From Candidatus Latescibacterota bacterium (GTDB taxonomy: Bacteria > Krumholzibacteriota > Krumholzibacteriia > WVZY01), in assembly GCA_011772205.1 (NCBI GenBank), contig WVZY01000067.1, forward strand, positions 55,096 through 119,095: DNA of 64,000 bases. The letters run 5' to 3'. A program made the translations under genes and the position numbers. Shown one piece after another: positions 50,826 through 60,683 of the stretch (position 1 is the first letter of the stretch; the number at the start of each line of letters is the position of its first letter). The notes beneath the pieces are model-generated. The model saw only the letters and a list, made by a program, of their open reading frames with translations, ran no database searches and was not told the DNA's origin.

Positions 50826-50886
50826 TTGACATTAGAAACATGATTCAGTAAATTAAATATATATTCATATTTTGAATCAAGATTCA
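50826..50886 (+). promoter_or_regulatory. Promoter and operators of the TetR-RND operon
   Basis: TTGACA (50826-50831) and TAAATT (50849-50854) are 17 bases apart. A half-site TGATTCA (50841-50847) lies in the spacer and a perfect dyad TGAATC-AA-GATTCA (50873-50886) just downstream. Both share the TGAATCA motif and are good candidates for binding by the TetR-type protein. Confidence 0.65.
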
Positions 50887-50904
50887 TCCTATCTTTTTCC
50901 ATGT

Positions 50905-51558
50905 GTGGCCGTGAGAAAAATTTCGAGAAAAGAACGTGAGAGGCAGCGGCATTGCGAGGAAATCTTGCGCGCCGCCGAAGCGGTGTTCGCCGAAAAAGGC
51001 TACAACCGAGCAAGGATGAGCGACATCGCCGACGCGGCGGAGTTCAGCGTAGGATATATCTACAACGTGTGGAAAAGCAAAAAGGATCTGTATCTTGGCA
51101 TCATCGAATCCAAAATCAAGGATTTGAAATCCTTCATCGAAGCAAAGATCGAAGAGACGGACGATCCCTTCGAGAAGATCAGCCTGCTGGTCGATGCCCA
51201 TTTTAGCTTCTTGGAGAAGCATCAGGATTTTTTCAAGATCTACATGAGTGAAACTTCCGAGACGGATATCCGTATCTTTGGCACGCTGAGCACTCGATTG
51301 AAGAGATACAGATCCCAACAGCTGCAAATGGTCGAGAGAATTTTCGAAAAGGGTATCGAGGAAGGAATATTCGCTCCGGTTCCGGCCCAGGACCTCACGA
51401 CGGCTCTGAAAGGGATGATTTTCGCGTTTACGTTGGATTTCCTGAATAGGACGCCGGGCGAAAATCTTAGCGATAAGAGGAACATTATGAAGCGAATTTT
51501 TTTCGGTTCCGTTCTCATGAGAACCAGGGAATCCCGAGAGGAGCTGATGGGGACGTGA
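50905..51558 (+). CDS. TetR-family transcriptional repressor
   Basis: The protein is about 217 residues with an N-terminal helix-turn-helix: ILRAAEAVFAEKGYNRARMS, DIADAAEFSVGYIYNVWKSK, where the recognition helix is SVGYIYNVWKSK. The rest is the all-helical ligand-binding and dimerisation domain. It would repress the efflux operon that starts with its own gene. The start is uncertain: GTG at 50905 or 50911 places the helix-turn-helix normally; a TTG at 50872 would lie in the operator dyad and is less likely. Its stop overlaps the next GTG start by 4 bases (GTGA). Confidence 0.85.
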   Translation: MAVRKISRKERERQRHCEEILRAAEAVFAEKGYNRARMSDIADAAEFSVGYIYNVWKSKKDLYLGIIESKIKDLKSFIEAKIEETDDPFEKISLLVDAHFSFLEKHQDFFKIYMSETSETDIRIFGTLSTRLKRYRSQQLQMVERIFEKGIEEGIFAPVPAQDLTTALKGMIFAFTLDFLNRTPGENLSDKRNIMKRIFFGSVLMRTRESREELMGT

Positions 51559-52925
51559 ACCGGAGAGTCGTTCGTTTTGTAACCATCATTGTCGGCGTCT
51601 TAGCCGTGTGTGCGCCGTTTGTTCCTGCATGGGGCGTGTCGGAGCAACCACAGCCGGAGCCTTCTACTGGTGATACACTTTTCTTGAGCCTCGATGAAGC
51701 CGTCGAACTGGCCCTGGAGAAAAACGAAGACATCCAAATAGCGCTTTCGAGCCTGGATAAAGCACGCGGTCGGAAGAGAGAAGCATACGCCGCGGCGCTC
51801 CCTCACTTCGATTTTTATGCAGCTTATACACGCAACCTCCTGAGGCCCGTCCTCTTCTTCTCGGATCCCGATACGGATGAAACGATCCAAATCGAGATCG
51901 GAGAGGAGAACGATTTTCTTCTGAATATTTCTCTCAACCAGGTGCTGTACGCATTTGGCAGGGTGGGCGGAGCAATCAAAGCGGCAGAATTCTTCGTAAA
52001 AAGCTCCGAAGCGGGTGTAGAAGCGACAAAACAGCAAACGGTGCTCGCCGTGCAAGAGGCTTACTACAGTGCTGTTCTGGCCGAAGACGTGCTGAGGATC
52101 AGCCGCCAGTCGCTCGAGCAGGCGCGCAAGCATTTCGCCGAGACCCGGAAAAAGCTTCGCCAGCAGCTCGCTTCGAGATTCGATTCGATACGGGCAGAGG
52201 TAGAGGTCAAGAACCGCGAGCCGGACGTGATCCAAGCGGAGAATGCGATTCGTCTGGCACGGCTGGATCTCAAACGGCTAATTGGTATCGATCGGAGCGT
52301 TCCGCTCGCTCTCACCGATGAGCTTCGCTACGAGCTGGCTGCGCACTCGGTGGAGGAAGCGATCAAAGAAGCCTATGAAAAAAGACCGGACATTTCATCG
52401 CTGCGCTTACAGGTTTCGATGGCGGATAAGATCCATCAGGTCATGAAGCGAAACAACTTTCCTTACCTGTCGCTTTTCGGAAACTACACCCTTCAGGGAC
52501 AGCAGTCGAAAAAGTTTTTCCCCGAAAGAGACCGTTTCGCAAGAAGCCTCGGACTCGGGGTATCTCTGTCCTTCCCGCTTTTCGATGGTCTGGCAAACAG
52601 GGGCAAGGTTGCCCAGGCGCGAGCGGATCTGAACGCCGCGAAATATGCGCTGCAAAAAGCGGAGAAGGTCGTGGCGCTTCAGATCCAGCAATTGTTCGAT
52701 GTGCTGAGGGCCGAAGAGGAGAATCTGAGAAGCCAGGAAGCGACGGTAGCAATGGCAGAAGAGGCCTACCGCCTTGCCATGGTCCGGTTCAGGAATGGGC
52801 TTTCCACGTCGCTCGAGCTCGAAGATGCCGAGCTCGCCCTTACCAGTTCTAGATTGAATTATTTAGAAGCCATATTCAGATACGTCATAACGAAAGAGAG
52901 ACTTGAAAATGCAATGGGTCATTAG
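51555..52925 (+). CDS. TolC-like outer membrane efflux protein
   Basis: The 456-residue protein has a signal peptide, then LFLSLDEAVELALEKNEDIQIA and a long alpha-helical barrel typical of TolC: VLAVQEAYYSAVLAEDVLRIS, REPDVIQAENAIRLARLDLKRLIG, and LGVSLSFPLFDGL of the second repeat. It forms the outer-membrane duct of a tripartite pump. Its GTG start overlaps the regulator's stop (GTGA), so it is translated with it. TolC first is a less common order than adaptor first. Confidence 0.9.
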   Translation: MNRRVVRFVTIIVGVLAVCAPFVPAWGVSEQPQPEPSTGDTLFLSLDEAVELALEKNEDIQIALSSLDKARGRKREAYAAALPHFDFYAAYTRNLLRPVLFFSDPDTDETIQIEIGEENDFLLNISLNQVLYAFGRVGGAIKAAEFFVKSSEAGVEATKQQTVLAVQEAYYSAVLAEDVLRISRQSLEQARKHFAETRKKLRQQLASRFDSIRAEVEVKNREPDVIQAENAIRLARLDLKRLIGIDRSVPLALTDELRYELAAHSVEEAIKEAYEKRPDISSLRLQVSMADKIHQVMKRNNFPYLSLFGNYTLQGQQSKKFFPERDRFARSLGLGVSLSFPLFDGLANRGKVAQARADLNAAKYALQKAEKVVALQIQQLFDVLRAEEENLRSQEATVAMAEEAYRLAMVRFRNGLSTSLELEDAELALTSSRLNYLEAIFRYVITKERLENAMGH

Positions 52926-52937
52926 CGATCAGGAGCT

Positions 52938-54062
52938 ATGGACATGACGGCGAACAGGATTGCGAGATGGGTGCTGATAGGAGTTGCAGCTGTGGTTGTT
53001 ATTCTTATCGCCATGCGATTCGCCACACTCAGGGGGCGTGAGCCTGCGAAAAGCATTGATGAAATACAAGCGGCTGAAGGATTTCCCGTGGATGTTCAAG
53101 TCATTCAGAGAGGGACGGTTGCGCGCTACATCAACGTTTTGGGCAACGTCCAGGGAATAGAACAGGTGGATATCAGGAGTTCGCTCGCCATCGATGTGAC
53201 AGGGATCCTCAAGAAGGAAGGCGACCGCGTGAAAAAAGGTGAAGTTGTGATCCGTCTTGCTCGCGACCGCCGCGGGAACGCTTATCACCAGTACGCAATG
53301 GCCAAGCAGGCTCTGGATAATGCCAGGAGCGACCTCGGGAGGATGGAAAACCTATACAATGAGGGTGCAGTTTCGGGGCAGATGCTCGAGCAAGCACGGC
53401 TTGCCTACAAGAATGCGAAGGCTCAGTACGACCAGGCCGCGTCCATGGTCGACCTGATCAGCCCGATCAGCGGCATCGTCACAATGGTAAATGCCACAGA
53501 GGGCTCAACAGCCATTCCGGGTGTTCCCCTGGCTACCGTAGCAGCGATGGACCGGGTGAGAATCCGCTGTTATGTCGGGCAGGAAGAAGTGGCCCAGCTC
53601 GGAGTCGGCCAGCGCGCATTCATCAGGACGACGCCATCGGCTGCCTCGAACGAAATCGAGCCGGCAAGGGAAAGCCCGGACATGATCGAAGGGACAGTGA
53701 GCAAGGTTGCCATGTCAGCAGATCCAGAGACGATGCTGTTTCTTGTCGAGGTCACCGCGGATAATCCCGAGGGCTTGCTGAAGCCCGGCGTGGTTGCGGC
53801 ACTCTCTGTTCTCGTCGAGGAGAGGAATGATGTGATCAAAGTTCCTGTTGATGCACTGGTGCGCCGCGAGGAAGGAGATTTCATCTATCTGGTGAGATCG
53901 AACCGGGCACATCTGATTCAGGTGAGCTTGGGTGTGGACAATAGGGATTATGTGGAAGTGGAAACGGGTGCTGTGGATGGAGATACGCTGGTGTTCCGGG
54001 GTCAGTATCGTCTTGCCAACGATGTCCCGGTCAAGATACGTCGAATGGAGGGGGCGAACTAG
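52938..54062 (+). CDS. RND pump periplasmic adaptor (membrane fusion protein)
   Basis: The 374-residue protein has one N-terminal membrane helix (WVLIGVAAVVVILIAMRFA), then VNVLGNVQGIEQVDIRSS-like and GDRVKKGEVVIRLARD lipoyl half-motifs, a helical hairpin (residues about 115-170), and the second lipoyl half ISPISGIVTMV. It links the inner-membrane RND pump to the TolC-like duct. GGAG precedes the ATG at 52938; another ATG lies at 52944. It is directly followed by the pump gene. Confidence 0.9.
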   Translation: MDMTANRIARWVLIGVAAVVVILIAMRFATLRGREPAKSIDEIQAAEGFPVDVQVIQRGTVARYINVLGNVQGIEQVDIRSSLAIDVTGILKKEGDRVKKGEVVIRLARDRRGNAYHQYAMAKQALDNARSDLGRMENLYNEGAVSGQMLEQARLAYKNAKAQYDQAASMVDLISPISGIVTMVNATEGSTAIPGVPLATVAAMDRVRIRCYVGQEEVAQLGVGQRAFIRTTPSAASNEIEPARESPDMIEGTVSKVAMSADPETMLFLVEVTADNPEGLLKPGVVAALSVLVEERNDVIKVPVDALVRREEGDFIYLVRSNRAHLIQVSLGVDNRDYVEVETGAVDGDTLVFRGQYRLANDVPVKIRRMEGAN

Positions 54063-54065
54063 AGG

Positions 54066-57000
54066 ATGTTTCTCGCAAGGTTGGCAGTGAGGAAACCGGT
54101 ACTCACGACGATGATCGTTCTTGCGTTCGTCGTGTTGGGCATCTTCTCCTGGCAGCGCCTGGTGATCGATCTGCTGCCGGAAATTGAGTTCCCCTTTGTG
54201 ACGATAACGACTATTTATCCGGGTGCCGGTCCTGGTGAAGTGGAAACCCAGATTACGAAGAGGCTCGAGGACGAGGTTAGCACGATCAGCGACACCAAAT
54301 CCCTCGAGTCCATTTCCCGTGAAAACCTTTCCTTCGTGATCATCGAATTCGAACTCGGTGTGGACGCAGATATAAAAGCCATCGAGGTGAAGGATAAGGT
54401 GGACGCGATCCAAATGGATTTGCCCGAAGACGCCGAACCTTCCGCCGTCGTCAAGTTCGATATCAATGCATTCCCAATCATCGAGCTCGCTATTTCGAGC
54501 CCGCGGCCGTTGGATGAGGTGTATCAGACCACCAAGGACGTGATCAAAGACTACCTTTCTCGTGTTGGGGGAGTTGCATCGATCGATATCATCGGAGGCC
54601 GCCAGCGGGAGATCCAGGTTGCCGTTGATAAAAAACTCCTCAAAGCGTACGGTCTCTCGCTTCACGAGATAGTCGCGTCAATCGCGGCTGAAAACGTAAA
54701 CATTCCCACGGGTCGAATCACGGAGGAACGCAAGGAGTACACACTCAGGCTCCTCGGCGAGTTCGAAAACCTCGAACAGCTGCGCAGGGTGCGCATTCCT
54801 CTCGAAAACGGCTCGATCCCCCTCGAAAGCGTCGCGGAGATCATAGACGGCTTCAGAGATCAACGTGATCTTGCCCGATTCAACCGCACACCGACCGTTG
54901 CCGTCCAGATACAAAAGCGTTCGGGTGCCAATACAGTCGAAGTCTCGGATGGTATCTATGCGGCCATCGAAGACCTCAAAAATATTCTCCCGGAGGATTA
55001 CCGGATCGATATCGCATCGGACTCATCCGAGTTCATCAAGGATGCTGTCAAAGACGTTACTCAAAATATCTTCATCGGCATTTTTCTTACAACCATCCTC
55101 CTTTATCTTTTCCTGCACACATTCCGCGTGACGCTGGTCGCTGCCGTTGCAATGCCAACTTCCGTTATCGCCACGTTTCTCTTGATCGACTTCGCAGGTT
55201 TCACTCTCAACATCCTGACGCTCATGGCTTTGGGGATTACCGTTGGGATCCTCGTCACCAATTCGATCGTCGTACTCGAGAACATCATTCGTCACCTCCA
55301 AACGGGAAAGCCTGCTCCGGAAGCCTCCATCGAGGGGACAACAGAGATCTCCCTTGCCGTTGTAGCCAGCACTCTCACCAATACTGTTGTCTTCACGCCT
55401 ATCGCGTTTATGTCCGGAATTGTAGGGCGGTTTTTCTATCAATTCGGCCTGACAGTTGTGTTCGCCACGCTGTTCTCCCTGCTCGTCTCGTTCACACTCA
55501 CTCCCCTCCTTGCGAGCATATTTCTCGCGAGTCGAAAGATGGGTGACATGGCATCAGATGGCCCTTCTGGAGCTTCGAGCACAACGGGCGGCGCCAGACG
55601 TCCCGGGCTCAAAAAGCGCTTCGAAACGAGTTGGAATCGGTTCTACAGCGCGGTTGCCGTTCTCTACCAGGGAAGTCTCGAAAGAGCTCTCAACCGCAGG
55701 GTGAGGGTTCTTGCCGCAGCGACCCTTCTGTTCTTCTTTTCCCTTTTTATGATGGGCAAGGTTGGTGGGGAATTCATGCCTACCATGGATGAAGGCTATC
55801 TCACCATCGCGATCGAAATGCCCGCCGGAAGCAGCCTGGAGGAAACCGACCAGGTTCTCGGCGAAGTCGAGGAGATCCTTAGCAAGGATCCTGAAACTGT
55901 CTCGATCCTCGTTTCAATTGGTGGTCCCAATAAGGGAGTGGAGGATGGGACGGTGATTTTGGAAATCGTTGAAAAGTCCAAACGGGACAGAGGAATCCTC
56001 GAATATGCAAACTACCTCAGATCGAAACTCGCATCGATTCCCGATGCAAAGGTTCGTGTCACAGTTGGTAGCGGCGGAGGAGGCGGGGATGAAGGAGACA
56101 TCTCGCTCGAGCTGACCGGTTCCGACCTCGATGTGCTGAAAAGGCTCTCCGAGGAAGTGTACGACTCGGTTGCAACGGTCCGGGGACTCGCCGGGCTCAA
56201 GTCGAGTATCGAGGCGGAAAAACCGGAGCTTATTTTCTTCCCGGATCGGAAGGAACTGGATCGTTTTGGAATAAGTTCTGCTGCTCTCGCAATGGCACTC
56301 CGGACGGGGTACGAAGGTGAAGTTGCCTCTCTGTACCGGGAACACGACGAAGAGTATGACATCCGTGTGCGCTACAGAGAAGCGGAACGCCGCAATCGCT
56401 CCTCGTTTTATTCAACGGAAGTGCGGACGGGGGATTACGATGTACCAATCAGCCAGCTCGGTAGTGTCGTCCCTGCCACATCGCAGCGGGAGATATTACG
56501 ATTGGAGAGGCAGAAACTTGTTCGGATCGACGCAGATGTGGCCAGCGGAACGCTCAGCGAGCTGGTGGGACAGATACAGGAAAAGCTCGAAGACGTGGAA
56601 CTACCTCCCGGGTATCGTATCGATTACGGGGGCGTGTACGAATACCAGCAGGAATCTTTCGCTTCCATTTTCACCGCCCTGGTTCTGGCGATCATTCTCA
56701 CTTACATGGCCCTCGCCGGCATCCTGGAATCTTTTATTCATCCCTTCACCGTAATGATGACGCTCCCCCTCGGACTCGTGGGAATGGCGCTGGCGCTTTT
56801 TATTACCGGCAAGACGATCAATATCTTTTCGCTCATGGCTCTCGTGATGCTCGTTGGGATCGTTGTGAACAACGCGATTCTGCTCCTCGATTACACATCG
56901 ATCCTGCGCGGTAGGGGGCTGAGCCGGAGGGAAGCGCTTCTAGAAGCATGCCCTGTGAGGTTGCGCCCGATCATCATCGCCAATCTGGCGATCGCCATCG

Positions 57001-57179
57001 GCATGCTGCCTCAAGCGCTTGGTGGCGCGGGAAGCGAATTCAGGGCAGTCATGGCAATCGTGACGATGGGTGGGGTTCTCGTATCCGCTGTGTTTACTCT
57101 CTACGTTATCCCCGTGATGTATGATATATTGGATCAGCCAGGTGTGAAAATACGGAGCTGGCTGGTGAGGAAAAAGTAG
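54066..57179 (+). CDS. RND-family permease lacking the usual proton-relay acidic residues
   Basis: The 1037-residue protein has 12 membrane segments and two large periplasmic loops, as in AcrB-type (HAE) pumps. The family's fourth helix normally has two Asp (AcrB Asp407, Asp408) that carry protons. Here this region reads GILVTNSIVVLENI, so Thr398 and Asn399 take their place. In helix 10 the Lys of AcrB (940) is Asn935 in VGIVVNNAILLLDY. The substitutions make a simple proton-driven mechanism doubtful; another ion, or another residue, may serve. The substrate is unknown. Confidence 0.88.
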   Translation: MFLARLAVRKPVLTTMIVLAFVVLGIFSWQRLVIDLLPEIEFPFVTITTIYPGAGPGEVETQITKRLEDEVSTISDTKSLESISRENLSFVIIEFELGVDADIKAIEVKDKVDAIQMDLPEDAEPSAVVKFDINAFPIIELAISSPRPLDEVYQTTKDVIKDYLSRVGGVASIDIIGGRQREIQVAVDKKLLKAYGLSLHEIVASIAAENVNIPTGRITEERKEYTLRLLGEFENLEQLRRVRIPLENGSIPLESVAEIIDGFRDQRDLARFNRTPTVAVQIQKRSGANTVEVSDGIYAAIEDLKNILPEDYRIDIASDSSEFIKDAVKDVTQNIFIGIFLTTILLYLFLHTFRVTLVAAVAMPTSVIATFLLIDFAGFTLNILTLMALGITVGILVTNSIVVLENIIRHLQTGKPAPEASIEGTTEISLAVVASTLTNTVVFTPIAFMSGIVGRFFYQFGLTVVFATLFSLLVSFTLTPLLASIFLASRKMGDMASDGPSGASSTTGGARRPGLKKRFETSWNRFYSAVAVLYQGSLERALNRRVRVLAAATLLFFFSLFMMGKVGGEFMPTMDEGYLTIAIEMPAGSSLEETDQVLGEVEEILSKDPETVSILVSIGGPNKGVEDGTVILEIVEKSKRDRGILEYANYLRSKLASIPDAKVRVTVGSGGGGGDEGDISLELTGSDLDVLKRLSEEVYDSVATVRGLAGLKSSIEAEKPELIFFPDRKELDRFGISSAALAMALRTGYEGEVASLYREHDEEYDIRVRYREAERRNRSSFYSTEVRTGDYDVPISQLGSVVPATSQREILRLERQKLVRIDADVASGTLSELVGQIQEKLEDVELPPGYRIDYGGVYEYQQESFASIFTALVLAIILTYMALAGILESFIHPFTVMMTLPLGLVGMALALFITGKTINIFSLMALVMLVGIVVNNAILLLDYTSILRGRGLSRREALLEACPVRLRPIIIANLAIAIGMLPQALGGAGSEFRAVMAIVTMGGVLVSAVFTLYVIPVMYDILDQPGVKIRSWLVRKK

Positions 57180-57254
57180 ACCTCCCCTTTCACAGGAAGC
57201 CTGCGATTTCTGAGAAACCGTGCATCTCTATTCGAAAGGGTTGCAGATTCTAAC

Positions 57255-59372
57255 ATGAGAACGCTCGATGCCATTTTAAAACCGAAATCCGTTGCCGTTG
57301 TGGGCGCAACGCCGAGGAAGGGCAGCATTGGCCACGAGCTGATGAAAAGCATCATCCAGTACGAATACAACGGAAAGCTCTTTCCAGTAAATCCGAAGTA
57401 CGAGTTCATCAACAGCATCAAGGCATATCCTACGGTCCAGAGCATCCCCGACCCAGTGGATCTCGCCATCGTCATCGTTCCAAAAGAGAGCGTGCTGACT
57501 GTGGCGGAGGACTGTGGGAAGAAAGGCGTCAAGGGACTCGTAGTAATTAGCGCTGGCTTCAAAGAAATCGGCGGTGAGGGTGCCAAACGGGAGGAGGCCC
57601 TTCTGGAGCTCAAGAAGAAATACGGCTTTCGAATCGTCGGTCCGAACTGCATGGGGATCATAAATGCAGCGCAAGATGTCAGCTTGAACGCAACGTTTGC
57701 TCCCATTACACCCGAGAGCGGCAAACTCGCTTTTATGTCCCAGAGCGGAGCGCTCGGTGTAGCGATCCTTCAAGGGCTGCACAAGCTGAACCTCGGTCTT
57801 TCCTATTTCGTAAGCGTCGGCAACAAGGCGGATGTCTCGGGTAACGATCTCCTCGAATACTGGGGTAGCGACGAGCAAACCCAAGTGATCGCACTCTATC
57901 TGGAGTCTTTCGGGGATCCCGTGAGATTCACCGAGCTGTCCAAGCGTATTTCCAAAAAGAAGCCGATCGTCGTCGTCAAGTCGGGTACTACAGCGGCCGG
58001 TGCGAGGGCCGCCTCATCGCATACCGGCGCCCTAGCCGGCCTCGAGATCGCTGTTGATGCATTGCTTCATCAATGTGGCGTGATCCGTGTCTCCACGATC
58101 GATGAGATGATGGATCTCGTTTTCGCGTTGACCAAGTCTCCTCTCCCGAAAGGAGATCGCATTTGCATCGTAACCAATGCGGGCGGGCCGGGCATCATGA
58201 CGGCAGATGCTGTAGAAACCTTAGGCCTTAAAATGGCGCAGCTGAGCGATAAAACCAAAGCGAGATTGAAGAAATTTCTACCAACGGAAGCGAGCGTGAG
58301 CAATCCTGTGGATATGATTGCTTCCGCCGGGCCTGAAGAATACGGGAAAACGCTCGACCACGTCCTTGGCGACAGTGGAGTGGACATGGTGATCACGGGT
58401 TTTGTTCCCCCTTTGATGATCGAACCCAAAGACGTGGTAAGCCGTATCACAGAGGTGAGTCGGCGCTACGATAAACCCGTGTTGTCCGTTCTCATGGCGG
58501 AAGAACGGTTTTACAACGAGCTCCCCCGTCTGATCAAAGATGCACCACCGTTTTATCAGTTTCCGGAATCCCCCGTGCGAGTAGCGGCGGACATGTATCA
58601 TTATTGCCAGTGGCGCAACCGACCGGAAGGTAAGATTGAAACATTCTCAGTGAAGCCGAATGCTGCGGAACCGATCATTTGCAAAAAGCGGAGCGAAGGC
58701 GGCGGCTTCCTTCCACCGACGGAGGTCTATGCTATTCTGGAGGCATATGGGTTTCCGGTTTGCAAGCATGTCCTCGTTCCGAAACGAGGGGATATCATCG
58801 AGGCGGCGGAGCACGTTGGTTTTCCGCTCGTCCTGAAGGTCCATGGCGAAAATATCATACATAAATCCGACATCGGCGGTGTCGTCATCGGCATCAAAAC
58901 CGCACAAGAGCTCCGCAATGCGCGGCGGCAAATGGAGGATGGGTGCGAAGCAGCCGGAGTTCTCGACAGGGTGTCCGGATTCTTCGTGCAGGAGATGGTC
59001 CCGAGCGGCAAGGAGGTCATTCTTGGAATGTCGGTGGACGAAAAGTTCGGCCCGCTGGTGATGTTCGGGATGGGTGGAAAGTACGTCGAAATTCTAAAGG
59101 ACATCACATTCCGCGTAATGCCCGTGACCGACGTGGATGCTAAAGAAATGGTTAAGGAAATCAAGTCGTATCCGCTCCTCGAAGGCGTCCGCGGCGAGAA
59201 GCGGGTGGATATCGAATTCCTTGTGGAATCGATCCAGCGGCTTGCCCAGCTCGTACGCGAGGTCCGCTGCATCAAGGAACTGGACATCAATCCATTTATT
59301 CTCAATCCGGACCGAAAGGACTGCAAAGTGGTGGATGCGAGGATTTGTCTGGATGAGAAGCAGCTGTATTAA
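57255..59372 (+). CDS. ADP-forming acyl-CoA synthetase, alpha-beta fusion
   Basis: The 705-residue fusion has a CoA-binding domain (SVAVVGATPRKGSIGHELMK, about residues 13-32), a succinyl-CoA-ligase-like part with GPNCMGIINA and the phosphorylated His site AASSHTGALAG, and an ATP-grasp domain from about residue 490 (FPLVLKVHGENIIHKSDIGG, EMVPSGKEVILGM). It should convert acyl-CoA, ADP and phosphate to the acid, CoA and ATP, saving energy during fermentation of amino acids or carbohydrate, or run in reverse. Whether acetyl-CoA is the substrate is not shown. It follows the efflux operon by 75 bases. Confidence 0.9.
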   Translation: MRTLDAILKPKSVAVVGATPRKGSIGHELMKSIIQYEYNGKLFPVNPKYEFINSIKAYPTVQSIPDPVDLAIVIVPKESVLTVAEDCGKKGVKGLVVISAGFKEIGGEGAKREEALLELKKKYGFRIVGPNCMGIINAAQDVSLNATFAPITPESGKLAFMSQSGALGVAILQGLHKLNLGLSYFVSVGNKADVSGNDLLEYWGSDEQTQVIALYLESFGDPVRFTELSKRISKKKPIVVVKSGTTAAGARAASSHTGALAGLEIAVDALLHQCGVIRVSTIDEMMDLVFALTKSPLPKGDRICIVTNAGGPGIMTADAVETLGLKMAQLSDKTKARLKKFLPTEASVSNPVDMIASAGPEEYGKTLDHVLGDSGVDMVITGFVPPLMIEPKDVVSRITEVSRRYDKPVLSVLMAEERFYNELPRLIKDAPPFYQFPESPVRVAADMYHYCQWRNRPEGKIETFSVKPNAAEPIICKKRSEGGGFLPPTEVYAILEAYGFPVCKHVLVPKRGDIIEAAEHVGFPLVLKVHGENIIHKSDIGGVVIGIKTAQELRNARRQMEDGCEAAGVLDRVSGFFVQEMVPSGKEVILGMSVDEKFGPLVMFGMGGKYVEILKDITFRVMPVTDVDAKEMVKEIKSYPLLEGVRGEKRVDIEFLVESIQRLAQLVREVRCIKELDINPFILNPDRKDCKVVDARICLDEKQLY

Positions 59373-59431
59373 AGCAGCTTCCGGCTCGCAAAAGCTCTCC
59401 CCTTGGCGGCGAGGTCATATAGAGTAATACT

Positions 59432-60640
59432 TCAAAAATCTTCTTCCCAAACGATCTTCCTGTATGCCTCTGGATTGGTATCTCCCTCTGTTGAAATCAA
59501 CAAGATCCGCGAATGCCGGCTCAGTTCCAGGATATTCGTGATCTCGGCGTTTTCGAGGTGCGTTCGAACGTGCGCGAGCATTCCGAGCGTAACGGCTCCC
59601 GACTCTCCAGAGATGATCCGCTCGTCCCCGCGGACGGGCTTACCGAGGATTCGCATTCCGTTTATCGCAAGGTAGTCCGGGCAGGATACGAATACGTCAG
59701 CGTAATCTCGAAGGATATTCCAGGCGAGGAGGCTGGGCTCCCCGCAGGCGAGGCCGGCCATGGCTGTACTTAAATCGCCCGTGGCTTTTTTTGGCTTCCC
59801 ATCGTAATTTCGCATCGACTCATGAAAACATGCGGCCTGTGATGGTTCGACCACTGCAAGTAGAGGCCTGTTCCGGCCGAACAACTCGTAGAGATACGCT
59901 TGAAGGGACGCCGCCAAGGATCCTACTCCGCATTGGACGAACACATGTGTAGGAGTCTCACCTTCGAGCTGGTCCAATGTCTCGTTTAGAATGGTGAGAT
60001 ATCCCTGCATGATCAGGGTTGGAATCTCCTCGTATCCCTCCCATGCAGAGTCCTGAATGAGCAACCATCCATGCTCCTCGGCTTTTGACCTGGCCAATCG
60101 CACAGCTTCGTCGTAGCTGCCGTCAATTACGATGGTCTTTGCCCCGTGGGATTTGACGGCATCGTACCTCGAGCGCGAAGTCCCCTGGGGCATATATACG
60201 ACGGACTTACATCCGATTTGCTTGGCCATCCAAGCAACGGCGCGGCCGTGATTGCCGTCCGTAGCAGTAGCGACCGTTATATCCTGTAATTTTTTTCGAC
60301 AAGGTTCGGATAAAAGTTGATCGAACGCGAGAGACTCCGGTCTCAAACCAAGCTTTTCGGCCAATAGGTGTGCCATTGCATAAGATGCCCCGAGTATTTT
60401 GAATGCATTGAGGCAGAAGCGATAGGATTCGTCTTTTACCCAGATGTTATTCACCTGTAGTCCATATGCCAGGTGAGGCAGCATTGTGAGCGGTGTTGGC
60501 TTGTAACGGGGGATACTTCTATGGAACGCTCTTACCGAGCTTGCGACTGATGGGGAATAGGACTTCGTGAGCGTCTTTGCATCGTACCTCCTTCTGGATC
60601 TCGGATTGGCTACATAAGAAATATCCACTTGTTCATTCAT
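59432..60640 (-). CDS. dpaL: Diaminopropionate ammonia-lyase-like PLP enzyme
   Basis: The 402-residue fold-type-II PLP enzyme has ESYRFCLNAFKILGASYA, with the PLP lysine in NAFKILG (near residue 82), VATATDGNHGRAVAW and FVQCGVGSLAASLQAYL with the phosphate-binding Gly run, and a late GDTNPEAYRKIVW. These match diaminopropionate ammonia-lyase (DpaL/YgeX), which splits 2,3-diaminopropionate to pyruvate and ammonia. The end TEGDTNPEAYR is family-typical. The relation to its neighbours is unclear; it is convergent with the acyl-CoA synthetase and follows the acylase gene. Confidence 0.88.
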   Translation of the reverse strand: MNEQVDISYVANPRSRRRYDAKTLTKSYSPSVASSVRAFHRSIPRYKPTPLTMLPHLAYGLQVNNIWVKDESYRFCLNAFKILGASYAMAHLLAEKLGLRPESLAFDQLLSEPCRKKLQDITVATATDGNHGRAVAWMAKQIGCKSVVYMPQGTSRSRYDAVKSHGAKTIVIDGSYDEAVRLARSKAEEHGWLLIQDSAWEGYEEIPTLIMQGYLTILNETLDQLEGETPTHVFVQCGVGSLAASLQAYLYELFGRNRPLLAVVEPSQAACFHESMRNYDGKPKKATGDLSTAMAGLACGEPSLLAWNILRDYADVFVSCPDYLAINGMRILGKPVRGDERIISGESGAVTLGMLAHVRTHLENAEITNILELSRHSRILLISTEGDTNPEAYRKIVWEEDF

Positions 60641-60683
60641 TGATCTAGCTAATGCACCTTTGTTGAGGGAGCGAGGTTGTTTA

